Shown here: positions 15,608-23,277 of the stretch, piece by piece
How positions within the stretch are numbered: the first letter of the stretch is position 1
Layout: every line of letters starts with the position of its first letter
NCBI GenBank assembly: GCA_938074335.1
Contig: CALJEL010000031.1
Span: 1 to 42,174, forward strand
DNA length: 42,174 bases
DNA from: an uncultured bacterium
Lineage (GTDB): Bacteria > Nitrospirota > Thermodesulfovibrionia > Thermodesulfovibrionales > CALJEL01
Direction of reading: 5' to 3'
The notes under the pieces: model-generated
The model's database searches: none
What the model was told of the DNA's origin: nothing
The model's input: the letters and a program-made list of their open reading frames with translations, nothing else
Position numbers and translations under genes: made by a program

Positions 15608-15650
15608 TTAAACAGTTTGAACGGATTCTCTTGGCATTTTTCGGGGACTG
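15608..15650. repeat. Short repeat: GTTTGAAC half-palindrome plus GGATTCTCTTGGC block
   Basis: TTAAACAGTTTGAACGG is followed by GGATTCTCTTGGCATTTTTC. The second block nearly matches 8076-8095. It sits directly downstream of the waaF-gmhB stop. Confidence 0.6.
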
Positions 15651-15673
15651 CTGCTCTATTTATGCTGGGCTTA

Positions 15674-15682
15674 TGCTACAAT
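15674..15682 (+). promoter_or_regulatory. Extended -10 promoter of surE
   Basis: TATGCTACAAT gives TGn-TACAAT, ending five bases before the GTG start of surE. A leaderless mRNA is likely. Confidence 0.6.
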
Positions 15683-15687
15683 AAATT

Positions 15688-16509
15688 GTGGCAAGAATCC
15701 TTCTTACAAATGATGATGGAATTCATGCTCCTGGCATAAAGGCCCTTTACAATACCTTTAAGGATATCCATGAGGTCTATATTGTTGCTCCGGACAGGGA
15801 GCGTTCCGCCTCAAGCCATTCCCTTACACTTCACAGACCACTCAGGGTCTCAGAGATCGGAGAAAGGAGTTACAGTGTAAATGGTACACCCACTGATTGT
15901 GTTGCCCTTGCAGTGGAAAAGCTCCTTCCCCAGAAGCCAGACCTTATAATCTCAGGCATTAATGATGGCCCTAATCTCGGAGATGATATCACCTATTCAG
16001 GCACGGTCTCTGCAGCGATAGAGGGAACCATACTTGGCATCCCTTCATTTTCCATATCCCTTGATACATGGATAATGAAAAAAAACCATAGAGAGGGTTT
16101 CTGCGAAAACAATGTATGCTGGTTTGATAGTGCTACAGGGATTGCTTTGATAGTAGCGAGGTTCGTCCTTGAACATTCACTTCCCTATGACACCCTTCTT
16201 AATGTTAATGTTCCTAACCTGCCACCTCATGCCCTTAAAGGGATAAAACTTACAAGACAGGGTAAGAGAATTTATGATAATCCCATAAAAGAGGTCCTTT
16301 CACCCTCTGGAGAAAAACATTACTGGATAGGTGGTGGAGAACCATACTGGGAACATGGTGAAGACACAGATATAAGTGCTGTAATGGATGGCTATGTATC
16401 TATTACGCCTATACATCTTGACCTGACGAATTATGAGGCATTGAAATATCTTTCAATGAGGTGGCAGGAGATTGAGGAGCAGCTCCAAGGTTTCAAGAAG
16501 GTTCTATGA
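15688..16509 (+). CDS. surE: 5'/3'-nucleotidase SurE
   Basis: Metal-dependent nucleotidase that removes phosphate from nucleoside monophosphates. The 273 residues are normal to slightly long. Motifs are ILLTNDDGIHAPGI (residues 4-17, metal-binding Asp pair), VAPDRERSASSHSLTL, VNGTPTDCV and IISGINDGPNLGDDITYSG with the conserved metal-binding Asn. It starts with GTG and has no Shine-Dalgarno. Its last 38 bases overlap the next gene's TTG start, indicating coupling with the FAD dehydrogenase and pcm downstream. Confidence 0.95.
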   Translation: MARILLTNDDGIHAPGIKALYNTFKDIHEVYIVAPDRERSASSHSLTLHRPLRVSEIGERSYSVNGTPTDCVALAVEKLLPQKPDLIISGINDGPNLGDDITYSGTVSAAIEGTILGIPSFSISLDTWIMKKNHREGFCENNVCWFDSATGIALIVARFVLEHSLPYDTLLNVNVPNLPPHALKGIKLTRQGKRIYDNPIKEVLSPSGEKHYWIGGGEPYWEHGEDTDISAVMDGYVSITPIHLDLTNYEALKYLSMRWQEIEEQLQGFKKVL

Positions 16510-17884
16510 TGTAATAATCACAGGAGCAGGGCCTGCTGGTATTTTTTCAGTGCTTGAATTGCTTAAGGAGGCGCCAGGGCTCAGGATACTCGTAATAGAC
16601 AAAGGTCCTGATATTGATCAGAGAATCTGTCCCATGAACATAAGAGAGATATCCTGTGCTCAATGTAAAAGATGCGCACTTCTTAGTGGATGGGGTGGGG
16701 CAGGGGCATTCAGTGATGGAAAATTGAACCTTTCCTCTGAGATTGGCGGATTCCTTTCAAGGTATATCCCCAGGGATGAGCTTGATAAACTCATTGAGTA
16801 TGTGGACGCAATCTATCTTAAATATGGAGCCCCTGAGGAGGTCTATGGCGGAAGTGCTGAGCAGATAGAGGAGATATCAAGACTTGCCTCAAGGAATGAC
16901 CTTATCTTTGTGCCATCCAGGATAAGACATATTGGAACAGATCGCTGTAAGGATGTTTTAAGAAACATAAGGATGGACCTAAAGTCAAAGATAGATGTTA
17001 TCTTTGGCAAACAGGTCAACTCAATAATCACAAAGGATAAAAAAGTTACAGGAGTAAGACTTGAGGATGGCACAGAGCTTAAGGCCAGGTATGTGATACT
17101 GGCTCCAGGAAGAGAAGGTTCCTCATGGCTTGAAGGAGAGGCAAGGAGGCTGGGTCTTACCATGCTCAAGAATCAGGTAGACATAGGTGTGAGGGTAGAG
17201 GTCCCTGCCTCGGTGATGGAGCATCTCACAGATATAACCTATGAGCCAAAGTTTATTTTTTACTCAAAGAAATTTGATGACAGGGTGAGGACCTTCTGTG
17301 TGAATCCCCGTGGAGAGGTTGTTAAGGAATATCTTGATGGCATATGGACAGTAAATGGTCACAGCTATAGGAATAAAAAGACCAATAACACAAACTTTGC
17401 CATACTTGTCAGCACCCATTTTACAGAACCCTTTAATGAACCCATACTTTATGGAAAATATATCGCAAGACTTGCAAATTTTCTCGGTCAGGGAGTCCTT
17501 GTCCAGAGGCTTGGTGACCTTCTTCAGGGAAGGCGTTCAACACCTGAAAGGATAAAGAAGGGAGTTGTAGAACCAACCCTCAGGGATGCAGTGGCAGGAG
17601 ACCTTAGCTTTGTCATTCCCTACAGATACCTTTCAGACATCCTCGAGATGCTTGAGGCACTTGACAGGATCGCCCCGGGCATAAACTCAAGACATACACT
17701 CCTTTATGGAGTGGAGGTAAAATTCTATTCAATGCAATTAAGGCTTTCCACTGGGCTTGAGACAGAGATAGAAAATCTCTTTGCAATTGGCGATGGTGCT
17801 GGAGTAAGCAGGGGCCTCATACAGGCATCTGTCTCTGGAGTAATGGCAGCAAGAGAGATTATTAAAAAACACAGTAAAGGGTAG
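16472..17884 (+). CDS. FAD-dependent dehydrogenase (COG2509 type)
   Basis: A 470-residue FAD/NAD(P)-dependent oxidoreductase. The dinucleotide-binding site VIITGAGPAGIFSVLELL begins near residue 15 and a second FAD contact lies in LFAIGDGAGVSRGLIQASVSG near the end. The ISCAQCKRCALLSGWGGAGAF segment is typical of COG2509 dehydrogenases of unknown substrate. The start is uncertain: TTG at 16472 is the only plausible in-frame start, and it lies inside surE. pcm follows at once. Operon position gives no clear pathway. Confidence 0.85.
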   Translation: MRSSSKVSRRFYDVIITGAGPAGIFSVLELLKEAPGLRILVIDKGPDIDQRICPMNIREISCAQCKRCALLSGWGGAGAFSDGKLNLSSEIGGFLSRYIPRDELDKLIEYVDAIYLKYGAPEEVYGGSAEQIEEISRLASRNDLIFVPSRIRHIGTDRCKDVLRNIRMDLKSKIDVIFGKQVNSIITKDKKVTGVRLEDGTELKARYVILAPGREGSSWLEGEARRLGLTMLKNQVDIGVRVEVPASVMEHLTDITYEPKFIFYSKKFDDRVRTFCVNPRGEVVKEYLDGIWTVNGHSYRNKKTNNTNFAILVSTHFTEPFNEPILYGKYIARLANFLGQGVLVQRLGDLLQGRRSTPERIKKGVVEPTLRDAVAGDLSFVIPYRYLSDILEMLEALDRIAPGINSRHTLLYGVEVKFYSMQLRLSTGLETEIENLFAIGDGAGVSRGLIQASVSGVMAAREIIKKHSKG

Positions 17885-17887
17885 AGA

Positions 17888-18529
17888 GTGGATTTTGAAA
17901 ATTTAAGAAGATGGATGGTGGATACCCAGATAATCCTCAGGGGTGTGAAGGACCAGAAGGTAATAAACGCAATGCTTAAGGTACCGAGGCACAGATTTGT
18001 TCCTGAAGAATTAACAGACCGTGCCTATGATGACATGGCACTTCCCATAGGAGAGGGCCAGACCATCTCACAGCCCTATATGGTAGCAGTGATGACAGAG
18101 CTTCTTGAGTTAGATATTAATCACAGGGTCCTTGAGATCGGGACAGGCTCAGGTTATCAGGCAGCTGTCCTTGCTGAGATAGTAAAGGAGGTCTATACAG
18201 TAGAGAGGATTGCATCCCTTTCTGAAAGGGCAAGGCAGATTGTGAGGGAGCTTGGATATGATAATATCTTTTTCAGGATTGGTGATGGAACCCTTGGCTG
18301 GCCTGAGGAGGCACCTTTTGACAGGATTATTGTTACCGCTGCTGCACCCGAGATACCCGACACCCTTATTGATCAATTAAAAGAAGGAGGCATAGTGGTT
18401 GCACCAGTTGGCTCAAGATACTCTCAGGTCCTTTTAAAAGGTATAAAGAAAAAGGGCATCCTTACCACACAGGAAAGCGTCCCCTGTGTCTTTGTTCCAC
18501 TGGTGGGTGAGAGGGGCTGGAGGGAGTGA
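17888..18529 (+). CDS. pcm: Protein-L-isoaspartate O-methyltransferase
   Basis: Methylates isoaspartate residues in damaged proteins with S-adenosylmethionine. Length 213 is normal. Key segments: VPRHRFVPEEL, YDDMALPIGEGQTISQPYMV (substrate loop), LEIGTGSGYQAAVLAEI (SAM motif I), VEVYTVERI and VTAAAPEIPDTLI. It starts at GTG, three bases after the FAD dehydrogenase stop. surE-pcm linkage is a widespread repair/stress pair. Confidence 0.95.
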   Translation: MDFENLRRWMVDTQIILRGVKDQKVINAMLKVPRHRFVPEELTDRAYDDMALPIGEGQTISQPYMVAVMTELLELDINHRVLEIGTGSGYQAAVLAEIVKEVYTVERIASLSERARQIVRELGYDNIFFRIGDGTLGWPEEAPFDRIIVTAAAPEIPDTLIDQLKEGGIVVAPVGSRYSQVLLKGIKKKGILTTQESVPCVFVPLVGERGWRE

Positions 18530-18794
18530 TTTTCTCCTGATACACCCTTATCATTGCAATACATTCTAAATGAATCAATTCGCTACAGATTGCCACATCC
18601 TCTGGTTCAACGATTTCCAAAGAAGCCTACAGGAGTAGTCTACATTTTCTCTTATCCGTGAGTTTATTTTTGTTACATCCTAAAAAGAAATATTACCGAA
18701 ATATTTCCATAATATGCACAGGCGTCTCGTTTATGTTAACTTTAATTAATCCTTCATTAGAAGGAGTAAATTTGATAAAAAAGGAGGTGTTAAC
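18530..18794. other. Gene-free leader region upstream of small ORFs
   Basis: No convincing gene was found on either strand. TTACCGAAATATTTCC (18690-18705) is a partial inverted repeat, and GTTAAC occurs at 18736 and just before the ATG at 18795. The promoter of the following small operon should lie here, but no clear hexamer pair is seen. Confidence 0.4.
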
Positions 18795-18980
18795 ATGATA
18801 CCGATAATGCTTGGAATTACAACAGCTACGGTTGGGAGGATACTTATTGCGGTGCTTGCGGGTGTTATTGTGGGCGCTGGAATAAAAGATAAGATGGATG
18901 CACAAAAGATGGATGAAGTAAAAAACGAAGTAGAAAGAATTAAAGAAAAGATTAGAAGAAAGAAAGGAGGTGAAAAATAA
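18795..18980 (+). CDS. Small membrane-anchored coiled-coil protein, 61 residues
   Basis: Not a recognised family. A strong AAGGAGGTG site with five-base spacing precedes the ATG. Residues 1-28 form a single hydrophobic helix (ITTATVGRILIAVLAGVIVG). Residues 29-60 form a highly charged lysine/glutamate helix (KMDEVKNEVERIKEKIRR) likely to coil or bind a membrane or nucleic acid. It overlaps the next small ORF by one base. The pair is convergent with the CARF genes, sharing a terminator region. Confidence 0.6.
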   Translation: MIPIMLGITTATVGRILIAVLAGVIVGAGIKDKMDAQKMDEVKNEVERIKEKIRRKKGGEK

Positions 18981-19141
18981 TGATGCCAGTCACTGTCACC
19001 AAAGAAGACGCTGAAATTCTTGCGAGTATGCTACCAGTGGTTATTGGAGCGGTTGCACAGATGACAGATAGCAAAACAGAAAAGAAGAAGCAAGAAATAC
19101 TCCAGCTTCTAAAGGAGATTGAAGATGAACTTGAGCTCTAA
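18980..19141 (+). CDS. Small hypothetical protein, 53 residues
   Basis: Not a recognised family. The ATG overlaps the previous stop (TAATG) and has AAAGGAGGTG upstream within the first gene. It has a short hydrophobic segment (EILASMLPVVIGAVAQM) followed by a charged helix (KTEKKKQEILQLLKEIEDEL). The similar design to its neighbour, hydrophobic then charged coil, suggests the two proteins pair. A perfect intrinsic terminator follows ten bases after the stop. Confidence 0.6.
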   Translation: MMPVTVTKEDAEILASMLPVVIGAVAQMTDSKTEKKKQEILQLLKEIEDELEL

Positions 19142-19151
19142 TTATGAAACT

Positions 19152-19196
19152 AAGCCGCCAGGAGCCATTTTAAAAGCTAAACCTGGCGGCTTTTTT
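19152..19196 (+). terminator. Intrinsic terminator of the small-ORF operon
   Basis: AAGCCGCCAGG (19152-19162) pairs with CCTGGCGGCTT (19182-19192) over a 19-base loop, followed by TTTTTT. The stem sits just downstream of the CARF-HEPN stop on the other strand, so it may work in both directions. Confidence 0.85.
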
Positions 19197-20415
19197 AAAA
19201 TGGACTGTGAATCTTTAAGTCCTGAATAGCTGGTTTCTCTGAAAAATTAAACTCCTTAGAGATTTCTATAACGAATTTTTTCATCTCTTCATAATCCTCT
19301 TTCCTGACTGATTTAAAGCCATGTGCAAGGATAGTTTTATTCCTCAAAGAAAGTAATTGATTGGGTTGATTGGTTTTAATATCAACTATCCTTGAGGCGC
19401 TGTCATAGCCCAATGAATAAAGGCATTTATATATCTCAATCAAGCCTAATGGTCTGGTTTTGTAGTCTTCTACTTTTTCACATCTTCCATCAATGACCCT
19501 GCATATGGCTAATAAATCTTCATCTATCAGATCGTGTTCTTTTAATTTCAACTGACCTATAAATTCTAAAGCCCTGTAGAGCCGTGCTGTTGCATCATTG
19601 TATCTACCTATGTGGGCTGCTCGTTCAGCTGAGGCGATAAGCTCACCAAGCCTGTGGAGAGAAAAGGGGTTCTTCGAGATATCATCAAATTTTGAGATAA
19701 AGTCATTAATAAATTTTTCTAATTTATCATGTGGTATATTGCAGAATTTTGATAGTTCCTGTAAAAATTTTGAAAGCCCTTTAAGTTTTTCTGATGCAAT
19801 TTCAAAATGAAAATCTTCCCTTGCCAGCTGCAGATCAATTAATAGCAGAAGGGCTTCAAGATACCTTCTTAAGGACAATCTCTCATCAAGCAACTCCCTG
19901 TGCTCCACAAGTAGTTTCTTTGCTGCATTGAAGAGTTTTTCATTAAAAAGTGTAATAGCTTTTTTAATTGCAGACCTTACTCGCAATATTTTTGTTTCGG
20001 TAGTTATAACCCTTTCTGTCCCGGAGATGACTTTACCGTGCTCATCTCTTTGAGCTCCTGTAACATAGGATATAGAATCTCCGATCATTGATGCTACGAT
20101 GGTTAAGGCAGCAGTCATGGGTTTTGAACCAAAGGTTATATCAAAGGCAAAATGGCAATCCTTAAAATTATAATCTTTAAGGCTATTTTCAAACTCCTCA
20201 ATGCATTTTTCCAGTTCTTCAGGGCTTGAGATTTCCTTCCATTCGTACTGTGAGGATAGCTTTTTGAGCTCCTCTTCAAGCAAGGGCTTTTTCTTTTGAA
20301 TAGCCTCTTTTGAGGCTAAAAAGACAATCTTATCTGGATTGTGATTTCTAATACTTGCAAGCATCCCATGTTCTATCTTCTCACCTGTTCCTACTGTCAT
20401 AAAGAGACATTTCAT
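19195..20415 (-). CDS. CARF-HEPN protein of the Cas02710 (TIGR02710) family
   Basis: CRISPR-associated-type ribonuclease predicted to be switched on by cyclic oligoadenylate. The CARF fold opens with CLFMTVGTGEKIEHGML (near residues 3-19) and has a ligand loop FDITFGSKPMTAALT (91-105). A helical middle (AERAAHIGRYNDATARLYRA) leads to a C-terminal HEPN site, LRNKTILAHGF, with Arg358, Asn359 and His365 in the Rx6H pattern of RNases. The 406 residues are normal for the family. It follows the NE0113-type gene with a two-base gap. No CRISPR array, cas1/2 or Cas10 is in the window, so the signal source is unknown. Confidence 0.85.
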   Translation of the reverse strand: MKCLFMTVGTGEKIEHGMLASIRNHNPDKIVFLASKEAIQKKKPLLEEELKKLSSQYEWKEISSPEELEKCIEEFENSLKDYNFKDCHFAFDITFGSKPMTAALTIVASMIGDSISYVTGAQRDEHGKVISGTERVITTETKILRVRSAIKKAITLFNEKLFNAAKKLLVEHRELLDERLSLRRYLEALLLLIDLQLAREDFHFEIASEKLKGLSKFLQELSKFCNIPHDKLEKFINDFISKFDDISKNPFSLHRLGELIASAERAAHIGRYNDATARLYRALEFIGQLKLKEHDLIDEDLLAICRVIDGRCEKVEDYKTRPLGLIEIYKCLYSLGYDSASRIVDIKTNQPNQLLSLRNKTILAHGFKSVRKEDYEEMKKFVIEISKEFNFSEKPAIQDLKIHSPF

Positions 20416-20417
20416 TG

Positions 20418-21491
20418 TTACTCCTCCAAAAAGATTATTTTGAGTTTATCTATTAGTAATCCATAGCTCTTTCCATGATGTTGACCATAAGAAGTTATGA
20501 GATAAGGTGCGGTATAAGAAAATGGGATTTGCTGTTTTAAAGCCCTGTTTAATTTGCTCATCAATGTTCGTATATTTGACTCGTCCAGATTTAGTAAGGT
20601 GCATATTCCCTTTTTATTCTGTTGATCTGTTTTCATGGGTAAAAAACAATCATGGCAATCTCCACATATAGCTCTGGAACGATCTGGGCACATTTCTTTT
20701 TTGATTTTAGCAAATTGGAAATAAAACTTCCATAGAGAAGGACTTAGTTTTATCTCCCTGCTACCAACTTTGACCTCTTTGCTTCTTGTTAAAAAGGTAA
20801 GGGGTTGCAGTCTTTTTACAGCATCAATTTCATTCTGGGTCACGGGTATCAGATCTTTTAAAGATTTGTTCTGGAAATCAATAAATGTTCTTAATCTAAT
20901 AAAGGGTAACTCAGCAAGTTCAACTTTTGCTTTATCAGTGGTTACCTTCATTTTCTTTCCATCTGGCAAGCTTTTAACAAAGGTTTTGGGTTTTGGAGGA
21001 GGATAGAAAAATTTTGGATTGTTTTCAAATTCTTCATTTACGAGCACATGATAAAGTTTATCGTCTTTTCTACCGTAGAGCTGGAGGGCGATACCGAGAT
21101 AAAATCCCATAGTCTTTCTTCCACCTGCGATGGAGCAGTGGAGGATTGAATTATCGTCACAGGTCAGTTCACTTACAATTCTGCATATAAAATCTCCGGC
21201 AGACTCATTATCAAGAGTGGTGCGAATATCAGATAGTTCTGAATTATCATGAGATTTAATTATGTGTATTTTTTGAGGGGAAAAGCCTATCGGAGGAAGC
21301 TTGTAATCTTTTATTAGCTCTTCAAGAATGCCCCTGTCAATTAAGGAATTTTTTATTTCTTTTGCTCCTGCAGATGTGGTTATTACAATTAATTCATTAA
21401 TATAGATGTTTTTCTGACAGAGAGCATAAATAGTCTCGGTAATAATCTGTGGTGTGGTTCCAACAACACAGAGCAAAATATGGCGTTTCAT
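20418..21491 (-). CDS. CARF protein of the NE0113 (TIGR02584) family
   Basis: CRISPR-associated CARF protein, a family annotated as ring nuclease/Csm6-like. ILLCVVGTTPQIITETIYAL near the N-terminus and HCSIAGGRKTMGFYLGI near 120-135 are its two ligand-binding loops. The C-terminal part has a CX7CX2CX2C cluster (Cys268, 276, 279, 282 counted from this start) and a helix-turn-helix-like end, probably zinc-binding. The ATG at 21491 is preferred to an upstream TTG at 21509 because VVGTTPQ then lies at the normal distance. It may degrade or sense cyclic oligoadenylate and so tune the CARF-HEPN effector downstream. Confidence 0.82.
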   Translation of the reverse strand: MKRHILLCVVGTTPQIITETIYALCQKNIYINELIVITTSAGAKEIKNSLIDRGILEELIKDYKLPPIGFSPQKIHIIKSHDNSELSDIRTTLDNESAGDFICRIVSELTCDDNSILHCSIAGGRKTMGFYLGIALQLYGRKDDKLYHVLVNEEFENNPKFFYPPPKPKTFVKSLPDGKKMKVTTDKAKVELAELPFIRLRTFIDFQNKSLKDLIPVTQNEIDAVKRLQPLTFLTRSKEVKVGSREIKLSPSLWKFYFQFAKIKKEMCPDRSRAICGDCHDCFLPMKTDQQNKKGICTLLNLDESNIRTLMSKLNRALKQQIPFSYTAPYLITSYGQHHGKSYGLLIDKLKIIFLEE

Positions 21492-21538
21492 TAAAAAATA
21501 TTTTAGCAATTATTGAAACTTAATTCAAATTCATAATT

Positions 21539-21700
21539 ATGGCCCTAAACTGCCGATAGGAATGGCGGGGGATGCTGAAAAGGCTTTATCGCGACACCTA
21601 TAATTAAAACTGTTTGAACTGTTTAAACCGTTTGAACCGTTCTAATAAAGACTTTGAGGCAGGCTGCCAGTTTTCTAATGGCAAAATAGAGTTAAGGGAT
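21539..21700. repeat. Repeat mosaic upstream of the CARF genes
   Basis: Holds AAACTGCCGATAGGAATGGC (near 21546), then GTTTGAACTGTTTAAACCG palindromes (21607-21640), then GACTTTGAGGCAGGCTGCC with TTTTCTAATGGCAAAATAGAG (near 21650-21694), a near copy of 104-145. The 21510-21900 gap has only a doubtful small ORF besides. Confidence 0.75.
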
Positions 21701-21703
21701 GGC

Positions 21704-21871
21704 TTAATTCCGCATTCTTTTATGGCGCCTTATCCATCCTGAAAACACAATGTTCGCTACAATCACTATACCTGAGAGGACGGAAAGAAATACAACTATA
21801 TGAAACCGCTTTATAAGCCTTTTAATGCCAGTAATTTTTAAAAGTATAGAATCAGCAAAAAGAATGGTCAA
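21704..21871 (-). CDS. Possible small membrane protein, 55 residues (doubtful)
   Basis: A minus-strand frame from a TTG at 21871 encodes a protein with one clear hydrophobic helix (FHIVVFLSVLSGIVIVANIV) flanked by basic residues. No Shine-Dalgarno, no recognised family. It may be the tail of a decayed gene. Confidence 0.25.
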   Translation of the reverse strand: MTILFADSILLKITGIKRLIKRFHIVVFLSVLSGIVIVANIVFSGWIRRHKRMRN

Positions 21872-21894
21872 GAATAATCAGCAAACAGTATAAT
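21865..21894 (+). promoter_or_regulatory. Promoter of the glycerate kinase gene
   Basis: TGGTCA (21865-21870) and a perfect TATAAT (21889-21894) are 18 bases apart. The -10 box ends six bases before the ATG, so transcription starts at or next to the start codon. Confidence 0.65.
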
Positions 21895-21900
21895 AGAACT

Positions 21901-23277
21901 ATGAAGGACAGAAAAGAATCGGTTGCTGAAATATTTTATGCTGCATTAAAGGCTGTTGACCCTTATAGTGCAGTAAAGCTTTTTACAGATAAAATCCGTT
22001 CTGTTTATCAAGATGGCAACTTCAAAAGGCTCATTGTCGTAGGATTCGGTAAGGCAGCATGCACTATGGCAAAGGCAATAGAGGATAATCTTGGAGATTT
22101 GATTGATACAGGGATATTGATTACAAAATTCAGACATGCCATAGAGCAACAGAACAGGACAGCAGAGCAACAGCTAAATATGGCAAATAATTTATTCCTT
22201 AATAAAAACTACTGCTCTACTGCTCTTCTGCGCTTCTGCTCTATATTTGAGGCCGGTCATCCTGTGCCTGATGAAAACGGATTAAAGGGCACAGAAGAGA
22301 TAATAAAGATACTGAGAGATGCTGATGAAAATACCCTTATAGTATGCCTTATCTCAGGTGGAGGTTCCGCACTCCTTGTATCTCCATACGAGGGCATATC
22401 ACTTAATGAAAAACAGGCAATTACAGAATTGCTTCTAAAGTCGGGTGCGGATATAAATGAACTCAATACTGTGAGAAAGCATATATCAAAAGTAAAAGGC
22501 GGAAGGCTTGCAGAGATTGCCTATCCCGCAAAGGTCATATCTTTAATACTTTCCGATGTTATCGGTGATAGGCTCGATGTTATTGCATCAGGACCGACAG
22601 CCCCTGATAAGACAACATATAATGACTCATTAAAGGTTTTAGAAAAATACGGGCTGATTGATAACGCTCCGAGAAGCATAATTAATGTCTTCCAGAAAGG
22701 AGCAGATGGTTTTATACCAGAGACCCCAAAAGAGGGAAATAAAATCTTTGAAAATGTAGAAAACATTATCATTGGAAGTAACAGGATTGCCCTTAAAGCT
22801 GCAAAGGAGAAGGCAGAAGAACTCGGTTTTCATGCTGAGATAATATCCTCTGAGGTCACTGGTGAAGCAAGGGATGTGGGAAGGTGGCTTGCAGATATTG
22901 CCCGCTCAAAGCATTCAAACAGTTCAAACCGTTTAAACTGTTTAATTTCAGGAGGTGAAACAACAGTAACTGTTAAAGGTAATGGCAAAGGTGGCAGGAA
23001 TATGGAGCTTGCCCTTTCATTTGCGATAGAGATAGAAGGTATTGATGGAATAACCCTTCTTTCAGCAGGAACGGATGGAACAGACGGGCCAACTGATGCA
23101 GCAGGTGCGATTGTGGATGGAGAAACGCTTAAGAGGGCAAGGGCAATTGGGTTAAATCCAGAAGAATATCTGAACAACAATGATTCTTATAATTTTTTTA
23201 AGAAAATTAACATGCTATTCATCACAGGGCCTACAGGGACAAATGTCATGGACGTGCAGATAATGGTGATAGAATGA
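21901..23277 (+). CDS. gckA: Glycerate 2-kinase (MOFRL family) with in-frame repeat insertions
   Basis: Phosphorylates glycerate to 2-phosphoglycerate. The N-terminal part (VVGFGKAACTMAKAI), LISGGGSALLVSPYEG, LSDVIGDRLDVIASGPTAPD and the C-terminal MOFRL segment LISGGETTVTVKGNGKGGRNMELAL and LSAGTDGTDGPTDAAGA are all present. The protein is 458 residues, longer than usual. Residues about 80-116, between LITKFRHA and FEAGHPVPDENG, are encoded by a CAG/CTG palindromic repeat (22139-22248) in place of the short normal link. A second repeat lies at about residues 337-349. Both keep the frame, so the gene is intact. It overlaps mpgP by four bases. Confidence 0.9.
   Translation: MKDRKESVAEIFYAALKAVDPYSAVKLFTDKIRSVYQDGNFKRLIVVGFGKAACTMAKAIEDNLGDLIDTGILITKFRHAIEQQNRTAEQQLNMANNLFLNKNYCSTALLRFCSIFEAGHPVPDENGLKGTEEIIKILRDADENTLIVCLISGGGSALLVSPYEGISLNEKQAITELLLKSGADINELNTVRKHISKVKGGRLAEIAYPAKVISLILSDVIGDRLDVIASGPTAPDKTTYNDSLKVLEKYGLIDNAPRSIINVFQKGADGFIPETPKEGNKIFENVENIIIGSNRIALKAAKEKAEELGFHAEIISSEVTGEARDVGRWLADIARSKHSNSSNRLNCLISGGETTVTVKGNGKGGRNMELALSFAIEIEGIDGITLLSAGTDGTDGPTDAAGAIVDGETLKRARAIGLNPEEYLNNNDSYNFFKKINMLFITGPTGTNVMDVQIMVIE
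22139..22248 (+). repeat. Palindromic element inserted in frame in gckA
   Basis: ATAGAGCAACAGAACAGGAC and AGCAGAGCAACAG form the left arm; CTACTGCTCTACTGCTCTTC and GCGCTTCTGCTCTA form the right. The centre includes TTCCTTAATAAAAACTACTG, nearly the same as 35150-35168 of the intergenic copy (TTCCTCAATAAAAACTACTG). About 108 bases are read as residues 81-116. Confidence 0.88.
22909..22946 (+). repeat. GTTTGAAC-type palindrome within gckA
   Basis: AGCATTCAAACAGTTCAAAC and CGTTTAAACTGTTTAA form a dense set of palindromes like those at 9875-9895 and 21607-21640. It encodes SNSSNRLNC in a surface-variable region just before the ISGGETT motif. Confidence 0.7.

Noticed and set aside
18540-18650. Minus-strand frame reading IVEPEDVAICSELIHLEC
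   Set aside because: No start codon with a ribosome site, no recognised family, and it runs into the antisense of pcm.
21600-21645. Possible CRISPR array from repeated GTTTGAAC units near the CARF genes
   Set aside because: Units are 7-12 bases, tandem or overlapping, with no spacers of constant length; the same units occur far from the CARF genes.
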